Assembly: GCA_032622095.1 (NCBI GenBank)
Contig: CP136061.1
Span: 39,565,797 to 39,629,796, forward strand
Direction of reading: 5' to 3'
DNA from: Siphonodentalium dalli
Lineage: Eukaryota; Mollusca; Scaphopoda; Gadilida; Siphonodentaliidae
DNA: 64,000 bases
Shown: piece by piece, positions 35,400-48,800 of the stretch
How positions within the stretch are numbered: the stretch's first letter is position 1
How the letters are laid out: each line of letters opens with the position of its first letter
Position numbers and translations under genes: made by a program
The notes under the pieces: model-generated
The model's database searches: none
What the model saw: only the letters and a program-made list of their open reading frames with translations
What the model was told of the DNA's origin: nothing

Positions 35400-35885
35400 G
35401 GGTCCGGTGGCAAAGTCTCCCGATCTTATAATTATCAGTGGCCTATGCAGAACATGGCTTCATATATAGTTTTAGACATGCATGTGCCCAACTTTGAACA
35501 AAGCCAGCACCATGTGATTAGACACTGACTAAATTAAGGCAATACCAATAAACGATTAGTACACAATTGTGGTATTTGATTAGCAACCGTTGCTAACCTT
35601 AAATAAGACATCTGGTTCACTTTGACGACCAGGTATATCTCAAATTTCACATTTGGGAATTAACTGTGTCGAGAAACGCAAACGTTGAATTACGACCCTA
35701 TAAGCTATAATTGCAATTTCCAGTGAATTCCTGGTAATTTCCTAGACTAAGTTTCTCGATCTTATAATGATCAATGGCCCATGGGGCACAAACATGTACA
35801 GTTTCATATCTGTGTCACCATTTTAACATAACCAATACCATCTGATTATAGACACTATCTCATTTACGGGAAAATACCATGGCCG
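35400..35885. repeat. Diverged direct repeats about 340 bp apart
   Basis: CTCCCGATCTTATAATTATC, AGTGGCC and CACCATGTGATTAGACACT near 35418-35528 recur as TCTCGATCTTATAATGATCA, ATGGCC and TACCATCTGATTATAGACAC near 35754-35858. Confidence 0.55.
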
Positions 35886-36563
35886 GTTCAAAGCCAAGTA
35901 TATTATTGGGGGAGAACGATCCATTAAGCCTAAGTCGATGGTTTGTTCACAACATATGGAGTCATGATACATTATGAAGGACGATGGAAGGGTCCCCTTA
36001 ACTATGTTCTTCGACACAGTATTGTCCCCGCACTGTGTCACTTGTATCTTACTGTGTTGTACTATATAATTTATAAGACCAAGCAAATAATGCACATATA
36101 TATCTTCTTATAAATAAATTATCTCTTAGAAAGTGTCCAGAGATGTCTTGCCTATTTATACTGACAATTTATTTTTATTCTTGTGGCAAAGTATTTGAGG
36201 GAGAGATTTGTTATGTTGACTAAGATGTTAATTTAGTATGTGAAACATGTATCCCGGGGGAGGTATCGAGTGGACGGAGAAAGTGTTTTCTTTATACTCA
36301 GATGAACATAATTTAAACTCCCAATTTGGATAAACCCGACAGGAATTATAGAACAACCATCTATATAAGCCCAGCAATATTTAGCAATAAACATGGACAT
36401 GATAACATTGTTTAACATTTTTAAACAATACCACCCTATCCACATCTATTTGGCTAAACATATCATTGGCATAGATGAGTTGTTGTAGTTGTTACGTTGA
36501 TGCTGGTCGGGTTTCTCCAAATTTAATACTAAAACAGAATGTTCCATAAGCTACGGTGCCTGG

Positions 36564-37767
36564 TTTAGGACATGAGAATTTGTTTTTTATTTCACGAAAT
36601 ACTAATTCGTGGCCACGAAATAACTAATTTGGTGGCCACAAAATACTAATTCGTGGCCAAGAATTAACTAATTCGTGGTCACGAAATACTTAATTCGTGG
36701 CCACGAAATAACTGATTAACCTTTGCATATATCCAGATGCCTTTACGGTATGATTACACTAACTTGACGATGTTTTAGAAACAATGCGTACGATCGCAGA
36801 GAATCTACTATAAACCCCTTATGGCGTGGGACCCGGGCTCTATGGGGGTATGGACGTCATATATAAACTATCCTAGAGAGAACGGGGAAACACGGGTCAG
36901 GTGGCTCCGAGAAAAACTGACTATTCATTAGTTTTAACCACAAGGGATCGAATGGGAATGCCATTTCTCTCGGCATATTGGCCGATTTAAGTCAAATAAG
37001 GGGTTTTGTAGGGTGGGCCCAAAACAAGCTTATAAATATTCACCCCTTTCAACCATACCCGATCCAAAATGGTCGCCGCTCAGAAGGGGTCAAATGGGGT
37101 ACACATTATTTCTCGGTCACTTGACCGATATATATCAAATAAAGAGTGTTGTACCGTGGTTCACAAAGAAAGCTGAATTTTCACACATTCAGCCCACTCG
37201 AGCGAAAATGATAACTGATCAGAGGGGTCCATATATGGTACCATGCAACCCCCCCCCCATTTTAGGTCGAATACAGTGTGTTGTAGGGTGACCCCTGAGA
37301 CAAACTAAATGTTCACCCGCTTTCACCATCCCGATCCAAAATGGCCACCCCAGATGGGTTCAAATATGACACCTATACAATTTCTCGACCCCTTAACCGT
37401 TTGATGTGGTATAATTGGTGCTGTATAGTGGCCTCCAAGATATACTGAATGTCGTGGGTGCCCATGTAACCCACCCCAGGACGGCGGCAATTTTGGATCG
37501 GTGAAAGGGGTGATTTACTTAATTTGTTTTACGGGTCACCCTACAACACGCTTTATCTCAATCGCCGTGGCTCATGCCAAGATGGTGGACAACTACAACC
37601 AGATCATCTCTATCCGCTTCCATTACAACAGTGACTGGCGATCGTATATCACAATTAATTATTTAGTGGCCACGAATTATTTATTTCGTGACCACGAATT
37701 AGTTATTTTGTGGCCACGAATTAGTATTTCATGGCCACGCAATTAAAAAATATTCCCATGTCCTAAA
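36564..37767. mobile_element. Foldback element with repetitive arms (about 1.2 kb)
   Basis: Ends TTTAGGACATGAGAATTTG and TATTCCCATGTCCTAAA. Each arm (36564-36720 and about 37660-37767) is a run of CACGAAATACTAATTCGTGG units alternating with GCCACGAAATAACTAA. The interior holds diverged copies of a segment with CCCGATCCAAAATGGTCGCC and TTGTAGGGTG. Confidence 0.75.
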
Positions 37768-37849
37768 AGTTTTGACTGACACTTACATAAATATGACTCC
37801 CAGATTTGTTAGCACACAACTCCGTATTATGCGGTACTTCGTCCTGGCA

Positions 37850-38335
37850 ATAAACGCTCTTTAAAAACACTTCTTCGAATATTTGCGTTATTTCGTCAAA
37901 AACTCTTTAGTGGACAATCCCAAGCTCGCGTGGTTGGATTGTCCATTTATTAATGACCATTTCAGGTAAGGATTGTCCGTTTATAAGTGGACAATCCTTG
38001 AAGAATTGCCTGGAAAAGGCTAATCGTGTTAGTTAATATCTGTAAAATCAGGAAACGCTCTTTATTTTTTTTAAACCGTCCAAACAATTTGTTTCCACTA
38101 AAATATCAGACTGGAACAAGTGACCTCTGAAAGTAGACCGCCATATTTGATACTTTTGTTAATTTCAACTCGCACAGTCCACCAGAAGGTTAGTTATGAG
38201 GATTAATATTTGTATAACAAGCAAACGCTCTTTAAATTCTTAAAACAGTCCAAAAACTTTTTTTTCCGATAAAATTTCAACTGGACACAGGTAAACTCTG
38301 AAAGTAGACACGATATTGATAAATAAACCGTTCGC
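37850..38335. repeat. About 175-bp diverged tandem repeat, with a further partial unit near 38800
   Basis: Three units each carry AAACGCTCTTTA (37852, 38053, 38222). The later two then have CCACTAAAATATCAGACTGG or CGATAAAATTTCAACTGGAC and CTCTGAAAGTAGAC. At 38800-38860 a fourth copy of the latter half appears. Confidence 0.6.
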
Positions 38336-39384
38336 ATGTCGTCTTAGACAATCCGAAATGGCGCGACCCTTGTTTTCGACCAAAGGAATCTGACTTGTGA
38401 AATCAGCGAGGGTGGGGGTAGGGGTAGCTTTTCTGCGATATCTTTACCAAAAATCGATGTATCGAAGTTTTGTTTGTGGCATATGATCAAGATATCCTTG
38501 TAGATTGTTCATGTTCGTCCATATGTGATATAGCTCAATTTAAGAATATACAATACCTTAATATTTGGGAAAGAAAATTGAAAATGCAGTCATAAATGCA
38601 ATTCGTCTGATTATTTTTGATAAAATTCCACATTAAGATATGTAATTAAGTAATTTGTGGCAAGATCTCCCCATGTTTTTCTATTTCCAAGAACAAAGAA
38701 AGCCACTTACCGAACTTGCTATGCGTAATAGCATGTTTTTATTACCAGGTGGGCGGGGGAAAAATAGAGGGGTACACAAACAAAAGCCCCACACAAACCT
38801 GTTTCCACTAAAATATCAAGCTGGAAACAGGTAGATTCTGAAAATAGACACACTGGTGGTATAGAAACTGTTCTCATATCGCTTTTAACATTCCGAAAAC
38901 GCGCGACCATTTTTTGCGACATAAGGAATCCGACTAAATATGTCTTAAATTTGATCTTAAACAAAATTGTGTGGAAATGACATATGTGTTGGTGGATTTT
39001 TTTCAACATTGAATATGATTGAATACATGAGTATATTATAGTTAGTAGATGGTATTTGTTCTATTTGAGACACAAACCTCGTAAAAACTACCATATTAAA
39101 AACCTCACAGCACTCAGCAGCTTTAAAACTTTGTGCTACACAATGATGTGCTGTTCAGTCTTGACACAAACATAGTGCATAAAACTTTGAGTTTTGTGTC
39201 TCCAATTGAACACATCTCATCTAATAACTATGATACACTTATATATTCACTGATATTCAATGTTGAGGAAATTCCACCGACACATATGTCATTTCTACAC
39301 AATTTTGTTTGAGCTCAAATTTAAAACATATTGTGTAGAATTTATACACATTTGTTCTAAGAATGTATAAAACGTATTTAGAAA

Positions 39385-39617
39385 CAAGCCTGCAAATACC
39401 GTGTCTGTCATTTGCAGAATGAGGTCCCCAGGGGGGTGAATTTAGTGATGCTATCCCGCACAGCGTGCTAGCTGCCATATCAGTTGAGGGCATAAGCAGA
39501 ATGAGGTCCCCAGATGGTGAATTTAATTATGCTAGATCGCTATACGGGATAGCGACACTAAATTCACCCTCTGGGGACCTCATTCTGCAAATGACAGACA
39601 CGCTATTTGCAGGCGTA
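39385..39617. mobile_element. Palindromic family A, composite copy with 8-bp duplication
   Basis: Begins CAAGCCTGCAAATACCGTGT. Two cores follow, one shortened, around CATATCAGTTGAGGGC. It ends GACACGCTATTTGCAGGC. TTTAGAAA flanks both sides (39377-39384 and 39618-39625), an exact 8-bp target duplication. Confidence 0.85.
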
Positions 39618-39869
39618 TTTAGAAAGAGTTAGATCATCTATAAACATGACCTGGCCGATTTAACCCTAAATTATTCAAGGCAAAAGACAAACTAATAATA
39701 CCTGCAATCACAGTTATTCGTATTGTACAAACATCGTGAAAATACACATTAGAAAACGAGTGCAAAAGAGCATAATTCAAAACGCTCTTTATTGTCTTAA
39801 GTTTTTGGGCGACGGGAGTATGGACGATCTTTACGGACGCTCATTGGAGTTTTTGTTAGTGTTAAAGTG

Positions 39870-42800
39870 TTAAAGATGGTATATCTCTTTGTAAACATGT
39901 GTTATAATTATAGTTACCGGGGTATAAAGATGGTCTATCTCTTTGTAAACACGTGTTATATAGTTACCGGGGTATAAAGATGGTCTATCTCTTTGTAAAC
40001 ACGTGTTGTATAGTTACCGGGGTATAAAGATGGTCTATCTCTTTGTAAACATGTGTTATAATTATAGTTACCGGGATATAAAGATGGTCTATCTCTTTGT
40101 AAACATGTGTTATAATTATAGATACAGGGGTATAAATATGGTCTATCTCTTTGTAAACATGTGTTATAATTATAGTTACCGGGGTATAAAGATGGTCTAT
40201 CTCTTTGTAAACACGTGTTATATAGTTACCGGGGTATAAAGATGGTCTATCTCTTTGTAAACATGTGTTATAATTATAGATACAGGGGTATAAATATGGT
40301 CTATCTCTTTGTAAACATGTGTTATAATTATAGTTACCGGGATATAAAGATGGTCTATCTCTTTGTAAACATGTGTTATACTTATAGATACCGGAGTATA
40401 AAGATCTCTTTGTAAACATGTGTTATATAGTTACCGGGGTATAACGATGGTCTATCTCTTTGTAAACATGTGTTATAATTATAGAAACCGGGGTATAAAG
40501 ATGGTCTATCTCTTTGTAAACATGTGTTATATAGTTACCGGGGTATAAAGATGGTCTATCTCTTTGTAAACATGTGTTATAATTATAGTTACCGGGGTAT
40601 AAAGATGGTCTATCTCTTTGTAAACATGTGGTATACAGTGACCGGGTTATAAAGATGGTCTATCTCTTCGTAAACATGTATTATGATTATAGTTACCGGG
40701 ATATAAAGATGGTCTATCTCTTTGTAAACATGTGTTATAATTATAGTTACCGGGGTATAAAGATGGTCTATATCTTTGTAAACATGTGTTATAATTATAG
40801 TTACCGGGGTATAAAGATGGTCTATCTCTTTGTAAACATGTGTTATAATTATAGTTACCGGGGTATAAAGATGGTCTATCTCTTTGTAAACATGTGTTAT
40901 AATTATAGTTACCGGGGTATAAAGATGGTCTATCTCTTTGTAAACATGTGTTATATAGTTACCGGGGTATAAAGATGGTATATCTCTTTGTAAACATGTG
41001 TTATAATTATAGTTACCGGGGTATAAAGATGGTCTATCTCTTTGTAAACATGTGTTATAATTATAGTTACCGGGGTATAAAGATGGTATATCTCTTTGTA
41101 AACATGTGTTATATAGTTACCGGGGTATAAAGATGGTCTATCTCTTTGTAAACATGTGTTATAATTATAGTTACCGGGGTATACAGATGGTCTATCTCTT
41201 TGTAAACATGTGTTATATAGTTACCGGGGTATAAAGATGGTCTATCTCTTTGTAAGCATGTGTTATAATTATAGTTACCGGGGTATAAAGATGGTCTATC
41301 TCTTTGTAAGCATGTGTTATAATTATAGTTACCGGGGTATAAAGATGGTCTATCTCTTTGTGAACATGTGTTATAATTATAGTTACCGGGGTATAAAGAT
41401 GGTCTATCTCTTTGTAAACATGTGTTATATAGTTACCGGGGTATAAAGATGGTCTATCTCTTTGTAAACATGTGTTATAATTATAGTTACCGGGGTATAA
41501 AGATGGTCTATCTCTTTGTAAACATGTGTTAAAATTATAGTTACCGGGGTATAAAGATGGTATATCTCTTTGTAAACATGTGTTATATAGTTACCGGGGT
41601 ATAAAGATGGTTTATCTCTTTGTAAGCATGTGTTATATAGTTACCGGGGTATAAAGATGGTCTATCTCTTTGTAAGCATGTGTTATAATTATAGTTACCG
41701 GGGTATAAAGATGGTCTATCTCTTTGTAAACATGTGTTATAATTATAGTTACCGGGGTATAAAGATGGTCTATCTCTTTGTAAACATGTGTTAAAATTAT
41801 AGTTACCGGGGTATAAAGATGGTATATCTCTTTGTAAACATGTGTTATATAGTTACCGGGGTATAAAGATGGTCTATCTCTTTGTAAGCATGTGTTATAA
41901 TTATAGTTACCGGGATATAAAGATGGTCTATCTCTTTGTAAACATGTGTTATACTTATAGATACCGGGGTATAAAGATGGTCTATCTCTTTGTAAACATG
42001 TGTTATATAGTTACCGGGGTATAAAGATGGTCTATCTCTTTGTAAGCATGTGTTATAATTATAGTTACCGGGGTATAAAGATGGTCTATCGCTTTGTAAA
42101 CATGTGTTATAATTATAGATACCGGGGTATAAAGATGGTCTATCTCTTTGTAAACATGTGTTATAATTATAGTTACCGGGGTATAAAGATGGTCTATCTC
42201 TTTGTAAACATGTGTTAAAATTATAGATACCGGGATATAAAGATGGTCTATCTCTTTGTAAACATGTGTTATACTTATAGATACTGGGGTATAAAGATGG
42301 TCTATCTCTTTGTAAACATGTGTTATATAGTTACCGGGGTATAACGATGGTCTATCTCTTTGTAAACATGTGTTATAATTATAGAAACCGGGGTATAAGA
42401 TGGTCTATCTCTTTGTAAACATGTGTTATATAGTTACCGGGGTATAAAGATGGTCTATCTCTTTGCTTTGTAAACATGAGTTATAATTATAGTTACCGGG
42501 GTATAAAGATGGTATATCTCTTTGTAAGCATGTATTATATAGTTAGCGGGGTATAAAGATGGTATATCTCTTTGTAAACATGTGTTATAATTATAGTTAC
42601 CGGGGTATAAAGATGGTCTATCTCTTTGTAAACATGTGTTATAATTATAGTTACCGGGGTATAAAGATGGTCTATCTCTTTGTAAACATGTGTTATAATT
42701 ATAGTTACCGGGGTATAAAGATGGTCTATCTCTTTGTAAACATGTGTTATATAGTTACCGGGGTATAAAGATGGTCTATCTCTTTGTGAACATGTGTTAT

Positions 42801-45800
42801 AATTATAGTTACCGGGTATAAAGATGGTCTATCTCTTTGTAAACATGTGTTATAATTATAGTTACCGGGGTATAAAGATGGTCTATCTCTTTGTAAACAT
42901 GTGTTATAATTATAGTTACCGGGGTATAAAGATGGTCTATCTCTTTGTAAACATGTGTTATAATTATAGTTACCGGGGTACAAAGATGGTCTATCTCTTT
43001 GTAAACATGTGTTATATAGTGACCGGGTTAAAAAGATGGTCTATCTCTTTGTAAACATGTGTTATGATTATAGTTACCGGGATATAAAGATGGTCTATCT
43101 CTTTGTAAACATGTGTTATAATTATAGTTACCGGGGTATAACGATGGTCTATCTCTTTGTAAACATGTGTTATATAGTGACCGGGTTATAAAGATGGTCT
43201 ATCTCTTTGTAAACATGTGTTATGATTATAGTTACCGGGTATAAAGATGGTCTATCTCTTTGTAAACATGTGTTATAATTATAGTTACCGGGGTATAAAG
43301 GTGGTCTATCTCTTTGTAAGCATGTGTTATAATTATAGTTACCGGGGTATAAAGATGGTCTATCTCTTTGTAAACACGTGTTATATAGTTACCGGGGTAT
43401 AAAGATGGTCTATCTCTTTGTAAACACGTGTTATATAGTTACCGGGGTATAAAGATGGTCTATCTTTGTAAACATGTGTTATAATTATAGTTACCGGGAT
43501 ATAAAGATGGTCTATCTCTTTGTAAACATGTGTTATAATTATAGTTACCGGGATATAAAGATGGTCTATCTCTTTGTAAACATGTGTTATAATTATAGAT
43601 ACCGGGGTATAAATATGGTCTATCTCTTTGTAAACACGTGTTATATAGTTACCGGGTATAAAGATGGTCTATCTCTTTTTAAACATGTGTTATAATTATA
43701 GTTACCGGGGTATAAAGATGGTCTATCTCTTTGTAAACATGTGTTATAATTATAGTTACCGGGGTATAAAGATGGTCTATCTCTTTGTAAACATGTGTTA
43801 TAATTATAGTTACCGTGGTATAAAGATGGTCTATCTCTTTGTAAACATGTGTTATATTGTGACCGGGTTATAAAGATGGTATATCTCTTTGTAAGCATGT
43901 GTTATAATTATAGTTACTGGGGTATAAAGATGGTCTATCTCTTTGTAAGCATGTGTTATAATTATAGTTACCGGGGTATAAAGATGGTCTATCTCTTTGT
44001 AAACATGTGTTATAATTATAGTTACCGTGGTATAACGATGGTCTATCTTTTTGTAAACATGTGTTATAATTATAGTTACCGTGGTATAAAGATGGTCTAT
44101 CTCTTTGTAAACATGTGTTATATTGTGACCGGGTTATAAAGATGGTCTATCTCTTTGTAAGCATGTGTTAAAATTATAGTTACCGGGGTATAAAGATGGT
44201 CTATCTCTTTGTAAGCATGTGTTATAATTATAGTTACCGGGGTATAAAGATGGTCTATCTCTTTGTAAACATGTGTTATAATTATAGTTACCGTGGTATA
44301 ACGATGGTCTATCTCTTTGTAAACATGTGTTATAATTATAGTTACCGGGGTATAAAGATGGTATATCTCTTTGTAAACATGTGTTATAATTATAGTTACC
44401 GGGGTATAAAGATGGTCTATCTCTTTGTAAACACGTGTTATATAGTTACCGGGGTATAACGATGGTCTATCTCTTTGTAAACATGTGTTATAATTATAGT
44501 TACCGTGGTATAAAGATGGTCTATCTCTTTGTAAACATGTGTTATAATTATAGTTACCGGGGTATAAAGATGGTCTATCTCTTTGTGAACATGTGTTATA
44601 ATTATAGTTACCGGGGTATAAAGATGGTCTATCTCTTTGTAAGCATGTGTTATAATTATAGTTACCGGTGTATAAAGATGGTCTATCTCTTTGTAAACAT
44701 GTGTTATAATTATAGTTACCGGGGTATAAAGATGGTCTATCTCTTTGTAAGCATGTGTTATCATTATAGTTACCGGGGTATAAAGATGGTCTATCTCTTT
44801 GTGAACATGTGTTATAATTATAGTTACCGGGGTATAAAGATGGTCTATCTCTTTGTAAACATGTGTTATAATTATAGTTACCGTGGTATAAAGATGGTCT
44901 ATCTCTTTGTAAACATGTGTTATAATTATAGTTACCGGGGTATAAAGATGGTCTATCTCTTTGTAAACATGTGTTATAATTATAGTTACCGGGGTATAAA
45001 GATGGTCTATCTCTTTGTAAACATGTGTTATATAGTTACCGGGGTATAAAGATGGTCTATCTCTTTGTAAACACGTGTTATATAGTTACCGGGGTATACA
45101 GATGGTCTATCTCTTTGTAAACATGTGTTATATAGTTACCGGGGTATAAAGATGGTCTATCTCTTTGTAAACATGTGTTATAATTATAGTTACCGGGGTA
45201 TAAAGATGGTCTATCTCTTTGTAAACACGTGTTATATAGTTACCGGGGTATAAAGATGGTCTATCTCTTTGTAAACATGTGTTATAATTATAGTTACCGT
45301 GGTATAAAGATGGTCTATCTCTTTGTAAACATGTGTTATAATTATAGTTACCGGGGTATAAAGATGGTCTATCTCTTTGTAAACATGTGTTATAATTATA
45401 GTTACCGTGGTATAAAGATGGTCTATCTCTTTGTAAACATGTGTTATAATTATAGTTACCGGGGTATAAAGATGGTCTATCTCTTTGTAAACATGTGTTA
45501 TAATTATAGTTACCGGGGTATAAAGATGGTCTATCTCTTTGTAAACATGTGTTATAATTATAGTTACCGGGGTATAAAGATGGTCTATCTCTTTGTAAAC
45601 ATGTGTTATATAGTTACCGGGGTATAAAGATGGTCTATCTCTTTGTAAACACGTGTTATATAGTTACCGGGGTATACAGATGGTCTATCTCTTTGTAAAC
45701 ATGTGTTATATAGTTACCGGGGTATAAATATGTCTATCTCTTTGTAAGCATGTGTTATAACTATAGTTACCGGGGTATAAAGATGGTTTATCTCCTTGTG

Positions 45801-48800
45801 AACATGTGTTATAATTATAGTTACCGGGTATAAAGATGGTCTAGCTCTTTGTGAACATGTGTTATAATTATAGTTACCTGGGTATAAATATGGTCTATCT
45901 CTTTGTGAACATGTGTTATAATTATAGTTACCGGGGTATAAATATGTCTATCTCTTTGTAAGCATGTGTTATAACTATAGTTACCGGGGTATAAAGATGG
46001 TTTATCTCCTTGTGAACATGTGTTATAATTATAGTTACCGGGTATAAAGATGGTCTAGCTCTTTGTGAACATGTGTTATAATTATAGTTACCTGGGTATA
46101 AAGATGGTCTATCTCTTTGTGAACATGTGTTATAATTATAGTTACCGGGGTATAAATATGTCTATCTCTTTGTAAGCATGTGTTATAACTATAGTTACCG
46201 GGGTATAAAGATGGTTTATCTCCTTGTGAACATGTGTTATAATTATAGTTACCGGGTATAAAGATGGTCTAGCTCTTTGTGAACATGTGTTATAATTATA
46301 GTTACCTGGGTATAAATATGGTCTATCTCTTTGTGAACATGTGTTATAATTATATAATATAGTTACCGGGGTATAAAGATGGTCTATCTCTTTGTAAACA
46401 CGTGTTATATAGTTACCGGGGTATAAAGATGGTCTATCTCTTTGTAAACATGTGTTATATAGTTACCGGGGTATAAAGATGTCTATCTCTTTGTAAGCAT
46501 GTGTTATAATTATAGTTACCGGGGTATAAAGATGGTTTATCTCTTTGTAAACATGTGTTATAATTATAGTTACCGGGGTATAAAGATGGTCTATCTCTTT
46601 GTAAACATGTGTTATAATTATAGTTACCGGGGTATAAAGATGTCTATCTCTTTGTAAGCATGTGTTATAATTATAGTTACCGGGGTATAAAGATGGTTTA
46701 TCTCTTTGTAAACATGTGTTATAATTATAGTTACCGGGGTATAAAGATGGTCTATCTCTTTGTGAACATGTGTTATAATTATAGTTACCGGGGTATAAAG
46801 ATGGTCTATCTCTTTGTGAACATGTGTTATAATTATAGTTACCGGGGTATAAAGATGGTCTATCTCTTTGTGAACATGTGTTATAATTATAGTTACCGGG
46901 GTATAAAGATGGTCTATCTCTTTGTGAACATGTGTTATAATTATAGTTACCGGGGTATAAAGATGGTCTATCTCTTTGTGAACATGTGTTATAATTATAG
47001 TTACCGGGTATAAAGATGGTCTATCTCTTTGTGAACATGTGTTATAATTATAGTTACCGGGGTATAAAGATGGTCTATCTCTTTGTGAACATGTGTTATA
47101 ATTATAGTTACCGGGGTATAAAGATGGTCTATCTCTTTGTGAACATGTGTTATAATTATAGTTACCGGGGTATAAAGATGGTCTATCTCTTTGTGAACAT
47201 GTGTTATAATTATAGTTACCGGGGTATAAAGATGGTCTATCTCTTTGTGAACATGTGTTATAATTATAGTTACCGGGGTATAAAGATGGTCTATCTCTTT
47301 GTGAACATGTGTTATAATTATAGTTACCGGGGTATAAAGATGGTCTATCTCTTTGTGAACATGTGTTATAATTATAGTTACCGGGGTATAAAGATGGTCT
47401 ATCTCTTTGTAAACATGTGTTATAATTATAGTTACCGGGATATAAAGATGGTCTATCTCTTTGTGAACATGTGTTATAATTATAGTTACCGGGTATAAAG
47501 ATGGTCTATCTCTTTGTAAACATGTGTTATAATTATAGTTACCGGGGTATAAAGATGGTCTATCTCTTTGTAAACATGTGTTATAATTATAGTTACCGGG
47601 GTATAAAGATGGTCTATCTCTTTGTAAACATGTGTTATAATTATAGTTACCGGGGTATAAAGATGGTCTATCTCTTTGTAAACATGTGTTATAATTATAG
47701 TTACCGGGGTATAAAGATGGTATATCTCTTTTTAGACATGTGTTATAATTATAGTTACCGGGGTATAAAGATGGTCTATCTCTTTGTAAACATGTGTTAT
47801 AACTATAGTTACCGGGGTATAAAGATGGTATATCTCTTTGTAAGCATGTATTATATAGTTAGCGGGGTATAAAGATTGTCTATCTCTTTGTAAACATGTG
47901 TTATAATTATAGTTACCGGGGTATAAAGATGGTCTATCTCTTTGTAAACATGTGTTATAATTATAGTTACCGGGGTATAAAGATGGTCTATCTCTTTGTA
48001 AACATGTGTTATAATTATAGTTACCGGGGTATAAAGATGGTCTATCTCTTTGTGAACATGTGTTATAATTATAGTTACCGGGGTATAAAGATGGTCTATC
48101 TCTTTGTAAACATGTGTTATATAGTTACCGGGGTATAAAGATTGTCTATCTCTTTGTAAACATGTGTTATATAGTTACCGGGGTATAAAGATGGTCTATC
48201 TCTTTGTAAACATGTGTTATATAGTTACCGGGGTATAAAGATGGTCTATCTCTTTGTGAACATGTGTTATAATTATAGATACCGGGGTATAAAGATGGTC
48301 TATCTCTTTGTGAACATGTGTTATAATTATAGTTACCGGGATATAAAGATGGTCTATCTCTTTGTGAACATGTGTTATAATTATAGTTACCGGGTATAAA
48401 GATGGTCTATCTCTTTGTAAACATGTGTTATAATTATAGTTACCGGGGTATAAAGATGGTCTATCTCTTTGTGAACATGTGTTATAATTATAGTTACCGG
48501 GGTATAAAGATGGTCTATCTCTTTGTAAACATGTGTTATATAGTTACCGGGGTATAAAGATGGTCTATCTCTTTGTGAACATGTGTTATAATTATAGTTA
48601 CCGGGGTATAAAGATGGTCTATCTCTTTGTGAACATGTGTTATAATTATAGTTACCGGGGTATAAAGATGGTCTATCTCTTTGTGAACATGTGTTATAAT
48701 TATAGTTACCGGGGTATAAAGATGGTCTATCTCTTTGTAAACATGTGTTATATAGTTACCGGGGTATAAAGATGGTCTATCTCTTTGTGAACATGTGTTA

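Larger units (their letters stand above)
34246..39368. repeat. Long-range inverted repeat, possibly the ends of a 5.1-kb element
   Basis: At about 34251-34289 and 39330-39368 a 39-bp sequence is inverted with two mismatches (TAGAACAAATGTGTATAAAT is the shared core). A second inverted pair AGTCGGATTCCTTATGTC lies at 34292-34309 and about 38917-38934. Nothing coding was recognised between them. Other elements lie inside. Confidence 0.5.
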
